This document shows, piece by piece, positions 1 through 9,907 of a stretch of DNA of 64,000 bases. Numbering within the stretch: the first letter of the stretch is position 1; every line of letters begins with the position of its first letter. Below the pieces are notes generated by a model. That model had not been told where the DNA came from. It did not search any database and saw only the letters and a program-made list of their open reading frames with translations. The stretch comes from Cycas panzhihuaensis. Lineage: Eukaryota; Cycadophyta. The stretch spans positions 252,161,741-252,225,740 of the forward strand of contig CM041465.1 of the NCBI GenBank assembly GCA_023213395.1, written 5' to 3'. The translations under genes were made by a program, and so were the position numbers.

Positions 1-175
1 CCTTCCTCGCCCCCATCAACAGCACTTCTTGGTGACAGATGATCACATCCGACATCATCCCACGTCTTGGTAAACAAGGAGAAGACATGGTCAGCCCCAA
101 CCATTGCAAATTACTTTTTGCCTATCAGTCGAGGACTAATAAATTAGGGACAAATACTTCTTAAACAAGGAGAAA
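1..175 (+). repeat. 3' internal end of an upstream element copy
   Basis: This stretch aligns with about 1571-1747 (shared words such as AAGACATGGTC and TTACTTTTTGCCTATC) and ends in a purine-rich tract directly before the LTR, the position of the plus-strand primer. It is the tail of an element whose body lies outside the window. No reading frame is preserved. Confidence 0.65.
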
Positions 176-550
176 TGATGAGTATCACTCATCTATATGT
201 TTTGACACTATTTAATATTATGTGTATATTATTGTACTTATATGTAAAGTACATTTAAGTTAGAAAGTTAGTTAATTGATTCAACCATTAGTCTGTTAGA
301 AAGTTAAGAGTCTATTAGTAAAGTTAATTAGGTTAGTTAGTTGAATAGCTAAAAGATTGTTTTTTGAGTGGTTACTGAGCCCTCAATATAAATGAGAGGC
401 ACCTTCATTGTAAAAATCATCAGTGTATGTTTTCGTGATGTAAGCCAAATTATGAGATAATAGAAGCAAATTCATTTAATCACCTCTTCGACAATTCCAA
501 TTAAATGCGTAATGTTCTCTGAGTCTATGAGCACCCACGATTACACATCA
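176..550 (+). repeat. LTR, first copy
   Basis: It begins TGATGAGTATCAC and ends TTACACATCA, giving TG/CA termini inside a short inverted repeat (TGATG/CATCA). It aligns along its whole length with 1748-2124, with scattered substitutions that indicate age. A TATA-like box (TATAAAT, 387-393) sits in the central part, as in plant LTR promoters. No clear initiator-Met primer binding site follows it at 551. Confidence 0.75.
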
Positions 551-593
551 CTTCAGTAGCAAAGAAGGGAGAGTACTACACACTACATAAGTC

Positions 594-1238
594 TTGCAAC
601 CATTCCAACAAAGAATGCTAGAAGCAGAAGGAGTAGTACTAGGCAAACACCCTAAAGCTGAAAAAGAAAGCAACATGCCAAGTGACAAGGCTAGCACGTC
701 AAGTGAATCATCAGAGATGCCAACGATACTCGTCACCAATCAAATAGTGGTAGATCCTAATCTAGTCCTGATGACAAAGGACTACAACGCTTCAACCAAA
801 GAAGCATTATTTACCCTAAATTGTCAAATTAAAGACAGTATTTTACTATGCATTATTGACAGTGGCAATATGAAAAATCTGGTATCAAATAAACTTGTTA
901 GGGATCTCAATCTCCCTACAGAGCCTCATCTAAATCCCTATACACTTGGATGGGTTAAAAAAGAAAGAGCACTGGAAACTAGGATTGATAGAGTTTGTAA
1001 TGTGGCATTTGCAATGAAGCCCTATGTAGATACAGTCACTTGTGATGTAACTCCCATGGATTGTTGTGAATTACTTCTAGGGGGACTTTATCAATATGAT
1101 AGAGAAGCAGTATACTATGGGCTTACTAATACGTATCACTTAAAAAAAGACAACATAAATTATATGCTCCACTCTTCATCATCCTTAGTTACTTCAAGGA
1201 TGTGTACACAAGGTTCCAAACTCACCAGTTTGGTTTGA
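594..1238 (+). pseudogene. Ty3/gypsy aspartic protease domain (gag-pol fragment)
   Basis: A 214-codon frame carries a retropepsin-like domain. The catalytic Asp-Ser-Gly is at 858-866 in the context CIIDSGNMKNLVS, and a second conserved strand further on reads ELLLGG followed by YQYDREAVYYG, a pattern common in plant Ty3 proteases. Retropepsins dimerise and cut the gag-pol polyprotein into its parts inside the virus-like particle. The N-terminal 80 residues are Ser/Glu-rich linker with no domain I recognise. The frame ends without running into reverse transcriptase and the rest of pol is missing, so this is a relic rather than an active gene. The assignment to Ty3 is firm; the lineage is not. 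Confidence 0.7.
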
Positions 1239-1747
1239 GAAGGCACCAACTTATTTGTAAGGTCAGTACCTAAACCAAGCACTCCACAAATATAGATGCT
1301 TTCTCACAAAGCTTCGCCACCACAACTAGGAAATTTGATATCATTAGAGAGGTCTATCGAGTAGCAAAAAGATCACTCCCATACCTTGCTAACGAGTGCA
1401 CTTATAACCATATTAGAGGTTCCAACAAGTTCGCACCCAACATAGGCAACATGCAAAGACCCTACCCCATATGATGATCCTTCGATATCCATTGGACACA
1501 CACCTTCAGAAGCATTCCACTTGATGACTACCTACAAAAAGCCTAGAGTGCAAATCGAAGATTGTCTAGCAAGATTCCTTACCCCAATCAACAACACTTC
1601 TTACTACCAGACAATCTCCTCTAACATCATCTCTCTTCTTAGTAAACAAGGAAAAGACATGGTCTGCCCCATCCATTGCAGATTACTTTTTGCCTATCCG
1701 GTGATAATAAAGAAATTGGGGACAATTTCCTCTTAAATAGGGAGGAA
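1239..1747 (+). other. Decayed internal 3' region of the element
   Basis: Between the protease frame and the second LTR there is about 500 bp without a recognisable domain. Its last 175 bp match positions 1-175, and it ends in a purine tract (AGGGAGGAA) next to the LTR, which is a plausible polypurine tract. A 71-codon frame here (1521-1736) has no recognised similarity. Confidence 0.55.
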
Positions 1748-2124
1748 TGATAAGTATCACTCATCTATATGTTTTGACACTATGTAATATTATGTGTATA
1801 TTATTGTACTTTTATGTTAAGTACATTTAAGTTAGAAAGTTGATCAATTAATTCAATTTTTAGTTAGTTAGAAAGTTAAACGTCAATTAGTAAAGTTAAT
1901 TAAGTCAGTTAGTTGAGCAATTAGTAGGTAGTTTCTCAAGTGGTTATTGAGCCCTCAATATAAATGAGAGGCATTCTATTATACGAACATCAATGAGTGT
2001 GTATATGTGGTGTAAGCCAGATTTTGAGATAATAGAAGAGATTTCATCTTATCACCTCTTTGAGAGAATCCAGCTGTAATGGGTAACATTCTTTCAGTCT
2101 ATAAGCACCCACAATTACACATCA
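1748..2124 (+). repeat. LTR, second copy
   Basis: It begins TGATAAGTATCAC and ends TTACACATCA and is the partner of 176-550. The TATA-like box recurs at 1959-1965. Substitutions and small indels against the first copy show that insertion or recombination is old. Confidence 0.75.
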
Positions 2125-3899
2125 AATTCATATGCAAAGACACAAAATTCAAAGTCTTAAGGCTTTTCGCAAAGAGCTTGGCTAGTCAAAATCCCACATT
2201 TTAGCATTTTTACAAAAATAGATTTTGCGGCTTTTTGTTTCTATCATCCTCTCCATTATTTCATGAAACCATGAAATCCAAGGCCTTGTGACTATCGCTC
2301 ATAGTTATGTTTCCTTTTGTTGATCCCTCAATATTGTCCCTGACAATCAAATATCCTAAATCTTCAAAGCTAAAGATCTACAAAATTATGAAGATGTGAG
2401 ATACTAATACTGCAAAACTTTTGAGGATTTTATCAAGTTACAAGTTGTTATTACAATTTATAATTGTTAGATCTAACATGAAGGACTTACTCAACCTTCT
2501 AATTCTCAATGTTTTTATCATGTTGAAGCAAACCATGCAATTGTATTTCAAATTATTATACCTTCATAGTCTAAAGACAACTTGTAAAAATGAATCAACA
2601 AAGCAATACTTAGGCAAATTTTTTGGAATACCCCCACAAGGGCAAGAAGTGTGTGCGAATCCTAGCAAGGATTCACACTAAAGTGGCAAAAATACACACA
2701 AGACTAGGCTATTTTGTAGAAAAACCTCCAGATATTCCATGTAACATAAGTTATGCACATAAGTAAAAGGCAAATTTTCCAAGCATTCACTAAAATATTG
2801 ATCATAAAATTTATTATAGTCTAAAATATTAATAACTGTCAAGAACATACAATTGTGGATAACCTCATAAAGCTTCCTCTTTGAGGCAAGGTGTCCTCCC
2901 AAAATAGTCTCAATTAGGGCCAAAAATAGCAAATCTAAAAGTGAACATGATGATTACAAATGCAAGCAGGTTGCCCTATACATAGGCGAAGAACGAAATT
3001 AATAATAGAAGCTGGTTTTCTAAAGAACAAAATCAACCAGAATATAAACTGGAAGTCAACCAGCATTAGGGAGAATGCTACAAAGTGATAGTACTTATAT
3101 TAGATTTATTTAAGGATTTTTTTTGCATTTTATGGCTTGTACTTTTAAGTGCCATGTGAGGTGTATTTTCCATTTTCAATTAATGTTATGGATGTATAAA
3201 TTGCCTTGTGAATATAAGGACTTGTTGTAAAAGCACATATTATGGCAAGTAATCAAGATGGTGGGTGCTCTAGAATTTTACAATTGCAAGTCAATATCGA
3301 TTCCAAAGGAGAAAGAGGCAACCAAGTGACCTGCATTAAAATTCTTCTGCAATAAGTATTAAACCAAGCAATCACTTCACAATGGAGATCAAGAACCAAA
3401 GAAGGAAGATAAATTAGAAGGGGATGGCTAGTGAAAATTGCAAAAATCAACAACACATTTCGATCAATACTATGGTTCAAGACTTCCATAGATAACGAAG
3501 TTACAAAATCAAGTATTAGACAAAGTTGCAAGATGCCTTGAAACAACATATAAATCAACAACAGAAAAAGTATAACATGTGCAAAGACAAGACATTGAAG
3601 ATGAGCCAACATGGCATGTCTAAATCAATTGACATGTGTGAACCAAGTGAGGTTGAAGCCATACTGAAATAGTGTGAAGAACTAGCCACAAATCGAAATA
3701 GCATATCAACTCAAATGAGATTAGTATTGCGAATCCAAATCATGTTACGCATTCTTCCATTTCTTTTGGTAGTTCTATAGTTGCTTTTAAATTCCCACTT
3801 CACATGGCTCTCAAAAGTCCCACATTTCCCACTTAATAAGAGTATACAATTAATACAAAGCCTAAGCTCTTTAATTCTAACCTTTTCAAAGGCAAAATC
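2125..3899. other. Intergenic DNA, nothing recognised
   Basis: AT-rich sequence with only short frames (86 codons or fewer on plus, one of 119 codons at 3253-3612 minus). None has a domain motif or a convincing composition. No LTR pair, terminal inverted repeat or RNA gene was seen. Confidence 0.5.
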
Positions 3900-4379
3900 A
3901 TGATCCCTCTTAAAATCATCTACTCCTCTTCTACCTCACACCATGACTTCTCCACTTGGAAATCACCAAATAAGAAAAAATACCCCTCTTGTCATCATGA
4001 TGTTTCCCTTTCCCTCATCCATCCCCTACATTCTCTACATTCTAGCTTAATTAGTGTACATCTTTCTCATTATAGGTTTTCATTTTCTTGTTCTCTCTCC
4101 ACTTCCCAATTTGACTCATAAGTAACATCCTTAACCTTCATCGCCTCTTTCATCAATTCTCATGCCCTTCCCCACATGCCCCCATCAAAACCCTTTTCCC
4201 ATAAAGAATACCCATCATGTATTCCTTATCCATCCCTTATGTACCCCTCATATATGTTATCCCCTTGTATACATATAAGCTTGCTCGTGAGCCATATCCT
4301 CCTTACCTTTCAACACCTATACCACAACTTTCATTCCTTACACATCTTTCTCATTTGCCCCCTACCTAAAATGTTTATT
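3900..4379. repeat. Pyrimidine-rich low-complexity tract, left part
   Basis: The plus strand is strongly C/T-biased (runs such as CCCTCATCCATCCCC). Removing the inserted element 4380-8103 with one TTATT copy joins it to the similar tract at 8109-8990. A degenerate word of the type ATACCCATCATRT...CTTATCC recurs at about 4204, 8256 and 8564, suggesting a very old tandem repeat. Frames here read Ser/Pro/Leu/His and are composition artefacts. Confidence 0.5.
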
Positions 4380-4625
4380 TGATATGAACCTTAGTTCTTA
4401 ACTTGAGGATAATTTCACAAGTATATGAAAAGAACACAAGCACATGAAATATATTGAAATATTCAATGGCCAAAGACCAATAAGATCGAGTAATAAAATG
4501 AACGATAATACAATACAATGATATTCACATATTTATATGCAATATAGTATCCATTTAAAAGATAACCTTTCAATCACACCCCTCTAGATATTAAATAATA
4601 GTTAATTGTAATCAAGGTCATAACA
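4380..4625 (-). repeat. 3' LTR of the minus-strand gag-protease element
   Basis: It pairs with 7855-8103; shared words include GAAAAGAACACAAG and ATTCACATATTTATATGCAA with few changes. On the minus strand it begins TGTTATGACC and ends TTCATATCA. A purine tract (minus-strand AAGAGGAAGG, positions 4629-4638) directly precedes it and is the likely plus-strand primer. Confidence 0.8.
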
Positions 4626-4868
4626 ATACCTTCCTCTTGAAATGCTTTGCCGTCAAAACATAGTTGAAAATAATGATTGGGTGCTATCTCTTGTTAATAG
4701 AAAAATGAGATGATCATCTTGCATGAGTCATCGAATCAAAGTTTCACTCCAATAGTGGTGTGGTTGCCTATATGCTCGAATAATCATTGGGTTGGTGCCA
4801 ACGATAAGTTTAATCAGATGTTTTAAGCCTTTATCAAGAGGCAATGCTATTGGAAGGTCTTAAAAGAT

Positions 4869-5400
4869 TTACTTATGTTTTTGGAGGGCCTCTTGTTCTT
4901 CTGTTATTGATATCATCTCTACTTGAAATGTAAAAAGTTGAGCCACTATACCTTCGTGACACTTTCTAGTTATCTTATCCCTACTCTTGCATGATATGAC
5001 TTGGATATTTCCTAACTTTTTTCCTTGAAATGCGATAGTCCTACCTTCTTTCTTGAATCTCATGAATAACTCCATCCAAATTCAATTCAAATGTCCCAAG
5101 TATTCTAAGCCATTGATTACGTAAAACAATATCTACACCCCCCACATCAAAGACATAAAAACTTTCTATAATGATAACATCACCCACCATGAGTCTAAGA
5201 TTTTTCATCATAGCTTGCCATGATATAACCTATCTTCCTCCAACACTTACTTGAAAACGAGGCGTCCTTGAAGAAAATAATCTTAGTTGTTCAGTGGAGT
5301 TTCTATTAATGAAATTTGGAGTGCTATCAAGGTCCACCAAGATTATAGCGACCTACTTTTTGATGAATCCTCATAGTTTCAATGTGTTTGGTCAAGTGAA
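4869..5400 (-). pseudogene. Ty3/gypsy aspartic protease relic
   Basis: Minus-strand translation around 5320-5345 gives VAIILVDLDSTPNFIN, in which the expected Asp-Ser/Thr-Gly triad is altered to Asp-Ser-Thr next to Asp. Downstream, the segment GGVDIVLRNQWLRILGT fits the second conserved strand of plant Ty3 proteases, followed by a Lys/Arg-rich segment. In-frame stops break it. A 68-codon open piece (4869-5075) is its C-terminal end. The change at the catalytic triad argues against activity even before the stops. Confidence 0.65.
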
Positions 5401-5559
5401 ATTGCTCATAGCTAAAAATGATATTTTTGAGATGTTAGTCTTGAGATTGCAATAGTTCCCCTAAGATTCATAATTGTGACAATCTTTATGGATGTTCTTT
5501 GAGCCTTCTTCCTCCTCATCTCCTTTGTCCTCTTCTATAGGCAATAATTCTATTATATA

Positions 5560-6536
5560 TAGTTGGTTCTTACAGTATCTATGCTCAGGTGCCCACTTTT
5601 CTGCACATCTAAAGCATAGATCCTTTTTTCTTAGCTCTTCCTATTCTACTCTTGTCCTTTGAAAGACAGGTCTAGATGGTCGATTATAATTAGTCAATAG
5701 TGGACTAGGTTGAGAAATTGGTAACGGACTCGTCGAGTTAACTAAGGAATATAAGGGCTTATTTTTGCCTTGCGTATCGTGTTAACCTTATCTTCACGTA
5801 TTCTGGCTAACTGAATGACTTTGTTAAGATCAATAAGCCTTGTAGTTTCACATTTGCTTGAATCTCCACTACTAAGTCATTAATGTACAATTGAATGAAT
5901 CTATCAATTGGAATATCTTCTATCACATAACTTAGTTTCGAGATGGTGAATGCCATCCTATAATCTTCTATTGTTCATGTTTGCTTTAATTTCTATAATT
6001 TGCAATAATAATCATGATTTGTTACTAATTTCAATCTTTCAATGAACAAACGAATGAACTCACTCCAAGTCAGTAACTGGTTTCAAAATGTGGTGCGCTC
6101 TAAGCTCTGCCCCCATTCACAAGCAATTTCATCCCATGTGTAACATAACTATAGAGACTTGCTCTGTTGGCTCAATTTCCACCAAGAGAAAATATTTTCC
6201 CATTTGTTGAATCCATACTCACGGTTAGTGTGTCGTTTGCTCGATGGTAAAGCATTCAATCATAACATTTTCCAGTTTTTTCTTCTTTTGTGATTATATG
6301 GATTATGAACAATTAAATTATGCTTAGAATCCAACCACTTTTGGTTCTTTAGGTGTCAGGTTTTAGTAGTTGTCTAGATATTTTCTAATAGGCTCATTAG
6401 CAAAATTTACTTAGAATTGTGTTGTTCTAAGCCCCAAATTGTTCCCCATAATTCAATTCTTAATGTATAATTGATGATTAATCCCTTCATCTTCAAAATT
6501 TAGCACGATTATTTTCTCTTTTCTGCCTATTGCCAT
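5560..6536 (-). pseudogene. Ty3/gypsy gag relic with zinc knuckle
   Basis: The minus strand reads through a Retrotrans_gag-like core: TWDEIACEWGQSLE, then WSEFIRLFIERLKLV and later FIQLYINDLVVEIQANVKLQ, with intervening stops. Near 5568-5617 is a nucleocapsid-type knuckle, CFRCAEKWAPEHRYC, the Cys-x2-Cys ... Glu-Lys-Trp ... His ... Cys variant found in plant chromovirus-like elements. Gag forms the virus-like particle and the knuckle binds element RNA. The frame is interrupted repeatedly. A methionine at about 6534-6536 (minus) is a plausible original start but is not proven. Confidence 0.65.
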
Positions 6537-6779
6537 GATTGTTAATTTTTCCAAGATTTGTTGCAGGTTGTGGTTTATGAGTGCATTCAATATTTGCACT
6601 ACCTCATGAACTGTTAGAGTAATTAATTTGACTATGTCTTTTTGGATTTGGTTTTGATTTTAGCCATATCTTCAACATTCATTAAGTTTATAATGGTATA
6701 TGTATGATTACAACCAGTGCCTTCCATAATTTAAGAGTTAATAAATACTCACCTTATAATTATTAATTTTGCACGTCAT

Positions 6780-6960
6780 TTTGGTGTTATGTATTTAAAA
6801 AATTGTTTAAATATACTATGATATAATCGTATATAGTCTTAATATAATATATTATATATTAATTATACTATAGTTCTAATATAGTACATTATATTATTAG
6901 TATACTATAATCTTAAAATCTTACTATAGTATATGATATATATTATAGAATACATAATAT
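6780..6960. repeat. Short AT-rich simple-sequence stretch inside the element leader
   Basis: Imperfect TATA/ATTATAGT-type sequence with few G or C. It lies upstream (in element orientation) of gag and resembles a small, degenerate counterpart of the giant TA arrays elsewhere in the window. No other function is visible. Confidence 0.4.
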
Positions 6961-7309
6961 AAAGGTGTATGTATAATCTATATATAGAGGTGTGGCAACG
7001 TACTCTATAATGTGTTAAGGAGTTAATGGCATATACAATAAAGAGTGTAATATTAATGTTATATATGGAGGCTAAGTGGCATAGTGTAAAATATGTCAAG
7101 TGGTAAAGTACGGAGGTGTTGGACATCTGTGCTGTGGGATGAGTGGTTGAACGTGTTAATATATAATGTATAACATGTTAAGCAATACAATATAGAGGTG
7201 TCGTACATCTGTGGCTATAAGAGCTCCTTCAACACTACTAGCCTACAACTACAATCTAAAGGCCTAATCACGCTGCTACACACCCAACAAACCTATGGAA
7301 AGACCTACC

Positions 7310-7545
7310 TCGACCCCTAGAGGGAATGTTGATGCCTTGCTGAAACTAAGCCTCAATGTTGCTAACTTGCCCTTGTGACCTGAAATGATCTAGCACCTAG
7401 AGGGAATGCCAACCAAAACTAAGCCTCGACATTGCTTACCTACCCCCGTGACCTAAAACAATCTAGCGCACAGAGAGAATGCCGATGCCCTACCAAAACT
7501 AAGCCTCAACGCTAATAACCTACACCTGTGGCTTGAAACTAGGGG
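7310..7545. repeat. Three-copy tandem repeat, period about 73-80 bp
   Basis: The words GGGAATG (7322, 7402, and GAGAATG at 7475) and AAACTAAGCCT (7343, 7416, 7496) recur with alternating spacings of 80 and 73 bp, together with CCTACC/GTGACCT words. It lies in the untranslated leader between 5' LTR and gag of the minus-strand element. Confidence 0.6.
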
Positions 7546-7840
7546 TATTAACCTGCAAATGCAGAAGGATCAACGCTACAAGATGAGCGCCAATACCTCA
7601 TCACTACCAATAATCCAAATCTATAACACCTAGAGGGATATTAATGAACAATGGTTGAATATTTGAAAATGTTGGAGAGTGTTGATGAGAATGCTCCCGG
7701 CAATCGCAAAACTCCTTACTCAATGATGATCTACAGATATGAGGATGCCAGAATGTGGCCAAAAAGCAAAATAAGATCAACTCCCCAGGTATGAGATGTG
7801 TTTGCGAGATTATGAAAGGATGCCACATGCTAGGAAGGCC

Positions 7841-7852
7841 ACTTTAATACCA
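7841..7852 (-). other. Primer binding site, decayed initiator tRNA-Met type
   Basis: The minus strand reads TGGTATTAAAGT, two bases inside the 5' LTR. It differs from the plant initiator-Met site TGGTATCAGAGC at three positions, all C-to-T or G-to-A, as expected from deamination decay. Spacing to the LTR equals that of the intact site at 56399. Confidence 0.6.
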
Positions 7853-7854
7853 CC

Positions 7855-8103
7855 TATTATGATCCTTAGTTCATAATTTGACGATAATTTCACATGTATA
7901 TGAAAAGAACACAAGTACATGAAATATATTGAAGCATTCAGTGGCCAAAGAGTAATTAGATTGACGAGTAAAATGAATGATGATACAATACAATGATATT
8001 CGCATATTTATATGCAATATAGTGTCCATTCGAGAGGTCATAAAATTTCAATCACACCCCTCTAAATATTAAATAATAATTAATTGTAATTAGGGTCATA
8101 ACA
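7855..8103 (-). repeat. 5' LTR of the minus-strand gag-protease element
   Basis: Partner of 4380-4625. On the minus strand it starts TGTTATGACCC; its last dinucleotide is mutated from CA to TA compared with the other copy. It is flanked at 8104-8108 by the TTATT duplication. Confidence 0.8.
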
Positions 8104-8108
8104 TTATT

Positions 8109-8990
8109 CATGTAAGTTGTTTGTCATTTCCACGTCCCTAATCTTTCTATTAACCCTCCACATGTCACTCCCTAGCCTTGTCCCTAACCCAACTCATTCT
8201 TACACTCCATCTTACTTACCTTGGACATATCTCTCCCTAATGTTACTCCATATGGAACACCCATCATACTTCTTATCCCTCATTCTATACCTTTCCCATA
8301 TTGACTCCATGCATCAGTCATTTCCTAACCTCATTTGTAACCTATTCCACCCCTACTATCAAACATCCACCCCTCAAGTTCCATCCTCCACATCCCTCTC
8401 ACTTATCTCTATTAAATGCTCATTACTCTCCTTATCAACCTTGCTTCAATTATCATCTCCCACACATTCCCCTCTTTTTCCTAATCTCACTCATCTCACA
8501 CCATCTTTCCATCAACCTTCAATCCTTGCATATCCCTCTTATATAATTCTCACCTATATGGAATTCCCATCATATCCCTTATGCTTTATCTCTTGCTCTT
8601 CTCTTAATAACCCTCCACATAACTTATCTCTCGACCCCTTCCATAAACTACCATGTCATCCTTATCTTCTACCATCCCCTCACCCTTCTATAGCACCTCA
8701 CACTCAAGTTCCTTTTCCTACATACCCCCTTGTTCCTCATTTTCTTCCAAAATCCTCGTACTTTTTGCCTACAAATATCTCACATAAGCTATATTCTTCC
8801 CTATCATCCCATCCTCTTTCTATAAGCCTTTACACTTCATTCCCACTTGTGTCCCTCTCTAAACCTTTTGTCCACATAAGATTCCTACCATACCAACTCG
8901 ATTCTTGTTTATGAAATCTCTATCATATTCTCCATCGCTTACCCCTTGTTTACACCAACCTTATCACCCCATCCCAAAGAAATTTCCCTC
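8109..8990. repeat. Pyrimidine-rich low-complexity tract, right part
   Basis: Continuation of 3900-4379 beyond the inserted element. The plus strand is C/T-rich with recurrent words such as CCATCATA and CTTATCCCT. It contains a 265-codon open frame (8117-8914) rich in Ser, Pro, Leu, His and Tyr, which I treat as an artefact of scarce purines, since stop codons need A or G at two positions. Confidence 0.55.
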
Positions 8991-9406
8991 CTTCAAAGAC
9001 AATTCCCCATGAACGTAATATCAAAATAAGATGTAGGGCCTCAAGTAGATTGAATCCACAACACATAAGCCCCATGACCTATCACATGCAAAGTCCCATA
9101 CAAGAGTCATCAAAGAGATGGCATCATTACAAACAAGAAGAGAAAGCATATGTGTTGTTCCTAAAAGATAGCATAGAGGTGAATTGAGCTCCTATGATAC
9201 CTTCACTTTAGAAAGTGGTAAGGTGGGGAAGAACATCATCTCCCCCATGTTTCACGAGTGAAGAATTCCAAGAAGGGAAAAAATGTCATGGATCCAAACT
9301 AGGACCATTGAAGAGCCCTTGAGAAGTCATGAAGATCAAGAGGTACAAGTATTTTAGAAAATACCAGTTAACACATCAAAAGAAAATACTTCGAGGGCGA
9401 ACTATC

Positions 9407-9902
9407 TGTTGGATATGTTGAACACTTTGCAAGTGTTACATAGGTATAGGCATTACACCCAAAGCCCCTTTGTGGGGTTCGAGGGCCCATTGTAGGGCCC
9501 TCGACTGGGGGGTCTGGAGGCCAACGACCCCTTAGGCGGGGGTTTAGGAGCGGGAACCCCCGAGAAAAATTTTTAGGTGTCTTATAGGGGTCTTTTTCGG
9601 CCCATGGTTTATACCCATTGTATTGTAAAACCACAAGGCAGTATCTTGTAAAGTTGTGTCTATATATTCTTATGTAACAGCACATGTAAAAGGTCGGATG
9701 AGTCTTTGATGAGTCGATGAGAAGAGTTGGGGTTTTTATCTCTGTAATTTTTTAACTATTGCTTAGATTAATAAAAGGTCTATGCTTGGACCTAAATCTC
9801 GTGGTGTTCTTTGTTGTGTGCTTGGTTTGTCTATGATATTTGTTCTCTGCATGGTTTAGAGTTATGTTAATACATTGCTTCTGCGGTTACGTTTTCTCTT
9901 CA
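9407..9902 (+). repeat. Solo LTR with perfect target-site duplication
   Basis: It begins TGTTGGATATG and ends TCTCTTCA, and is flanked on both sides by CTATC (9402-9406 and 9903-9907). Inside are a TATA box (TATATATT, 9661-9668) and a polyadenylation-like ATTAATAAAAG near 9768, setting the orientation as plus. No internal region adjoins it, so the element was lost by LTR-LTR recombination. The TGTTGG start is frequent in copia LTRs, but the superfamily is not settled. Confidence 0.8.
9480..9503. other. GC-rich perfect hairpin in the solo LTR
   Basis: CGAGGGCCC (9480-9488), loop ATTGTA, then GGGCCCTCG (9495-9503): a perfect 9-bp inverted repeat in a G-rich segment upstream of the TATA box. 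It may be a regulatory structure of the LTR or a chance palindrome; the GC content is unusual for the window. Confidence 0.6.
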
Positions 9903-9907
9903 CTATC

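Larger units (their letters stand above)
1..2124 (+). mobile_element. Ty3-type LTR retrotransposon remnant in tandem LTR arrangement
   Basis: Two related LTRs (176-550 and 1748-2124) enclose a 1.2-kb internal piece holding only a protease. The sequence left of the first LTR (1-175) is homologous to the sequence left of the second (about 1571-1747), including the purine-rich stretch before each LTR. The order is therefore internal 3' end, LTR, internal, LTR: two element copies sharing one LTR, as unequal recombination between LTRs can produce. Gag, reverse transcriptase, RNase H and integrase are absent from the piece in view. The left member runs off the window, so target duplications cannot be tested. 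Confidence 0.75.
4380..8103 (-). mobile_element. Non-autonomous Ty3/gypsy element encoding gag and protease only
   Basis: Direct repeats 4380-4625 and 7855-8103 are its LTRs, and the 5-bp target duplication TTATT lies at 4375-4379 and 8104-8108. Read on the minus strand, the LTR starts TGTTATGACC and ends in CATATCA at the left copy. Next to the 5' LTR, two bases away, is a sequence matching 9 of 12 positions of the initiator tRNA-Met site, and a purine tract precedes the 3' LTR. Internally, minus-strand gag, a zinc knuckle and a protease are traceable, but protease is followed almost directly by the polypurine tract. Reverse transcriptase, RNase H and integrase are missing, so this is a deletion derivative or a GAG-PR-type non-autonomous family. 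Confidence 0.8.

Noticed and set aside
8117-8914. 265-codon open frame on plus
   Set aside because: It lies in a pyrimidine-rich low-complexity tract, where stop codons are rare by composition. The product is a Ser/Pro/Leu/His/Tyr mixture without domain or repeat structure.
9368-9685. 105-codon frame on minus
   Set aside because: It runs antisense through the solo LTR 9407-9902, including its GC hairpin; no domain.
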